64,000 nt of DNA. Source: Bacteroidales bacterium UBA4912. GTDB taxonomy: Bacteria; Bacteroidota; Bacteroidia; Bacteroidales; Dysgonomonadaceae. The notes under the pieces are model-generated. The model was not told the origin of the DNA. It did no database searches and saw only the letters and a list, made by a program, of their open reading frames with translations. Within the stretch, counting starts at the first letter, position 1, and each line of letters begins with the position of its first letter. Shown here one piece after another: positions 63,895-64,000 of the stretch. A program made the position numbers and the translations under genes. The stretch is taken from positions 7,936 through 71,935 of the forward strand of contig DHCC01000026.1 in NCBI GenBank assembly GCA_002398875.1, written 5' to 3'.

Positions 63895-64000
63895 TTACAT
63901 ACCATAAACATAAATCTCTGCAACAGCGGTAAACGGCGCACGATTACTATCAGGTAAATAGATCTTCAAATATCTACCGGCAAAATCCGTTGTAGCCTCA
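63895..64000 (-). CDS. C-terminal end of a discoidin-like surface protein, cut by the right edge
   Basis: On the minus strand the frame is open from the window edge to a TAA at 63895-63897, giving 34 residues with 'DFAGRYLKIYLPDSNRAP' and the end 'AEIYVYGM'. The pattern of an 'aryl-Leu-Lys-Ile' strand followed by a short loop and 'xEIxVYG' is the last part of an F5/8 type C (discoidin-like) sugar-binding domain, as found in Bacteroidota glycosidases and SusE/F-type surface proteins. The rest is outside the window. Confidence 0.55.
   Translation of the reverse strand, partial: EATTDFAGRYLKIYLPDSNRAPFTAVAEIYVYGM

Overview
The window reads as a chromosomal segment of an AT-rich Bacteroidota, most likely order Bacteroidales and close to the Dysgonomonadaceae/Porphyromonadaceae. 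This is inferred from gene content, not from a marker phylogeny. Supporting signs are many -7 boxes of the Bacteroidota form TAnnTTTG a few tens of bases before start codons, a Rho factor with a long disordered insert, an S46 dipeptidyl-peptidase, DUF6266, DUF6340 and DUF4126 proteins, many lipoproteins and secreted glycosidases, and weak Shine-Dalgarno sequences. No prophage, plasmid backbone, CRISPR array or intact transposase is visible. Both edges cut genes.

Layout. 1-7946: the end of a glycosidase, two identical tRNA-Asn genes, a hydroxyacid dehydrogenase, an AlkD-like repair protein, an M16 peptidase, two tandem outer-membrane beta-barrel paralogues, PBP4 (DacB) and an FKBP lipoprotein. 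7965-17404: glycyl-tRNA synthetase, a polysaccharide flippase, an S46 peptidase, an overlapping methylglyoxal synthase/phosphosugar mutase pair and a secreted C69 dipeptidase. 17598-25886: an FtsB/DivIC-like protein, a small membrane protein, a response regulator with a degenerate sigma54-type AAA+ domain beside a hybrid histidine kinase, then xerD, dnaN, an exonuclease and truA. 26051-35460: rho, a DUF6340 lipoprotein, etfB-etfA-acyl-CoA dehydrogenase, an ECF sigma factor, a 925-base gene-poor gap and an SMR transporter. 35622-43569: a three-gene biotin-dependent acyl-CoA carboxylase operon and sbcC/sbcD. 43869-49082: a DUF6266 protein, a LolC/E-type permease with an aminotransferase, a GH16-like lipoprotein and queF/queC. 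49712-57463: the phosphate regulon pstSCAB-phoU-phoB-phoR followed by nfo. 57648-64000: a GH20 hexosaminidase with cutC, a pRiA4b ORF-3-like protein, a DUF4126 membrane protein, a GH5 glycosidase and the tail of a discoidin-like protein.

How the genes fit together. The Etf/acyl-CoA dehydrogenase set and the acyl-CoA carboxylase point to anaerobic short-chain acyl-CoA metabolism (butyryl-CoA and propionyl/methylmalonyl-CoA). Secreted peptidases (S46, C69, M16) and glycosidases (GH2/GH106-like, GH20, GH5) point to degradation of peptides and polysaccharides. The Pst/Pho block holds both the transporter and its two-component regulator.

The most unusual signal lies between the genes. Three intergenic loci (about 5657-5751, 34942-34996 and 43729-43789) each hold short repeat units spaced exactly 11 bases apart, about one helical turn. 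Each locus uses a different unit sequence, and two of them also carry inverted copies that form a large palindrome. I know of no named element matching this description. Other points are a possible small degenerate element at 34223-34849, a GH16-like protein lacking its catalytic nucleophile, and the degenerate sigma54-type regulator.
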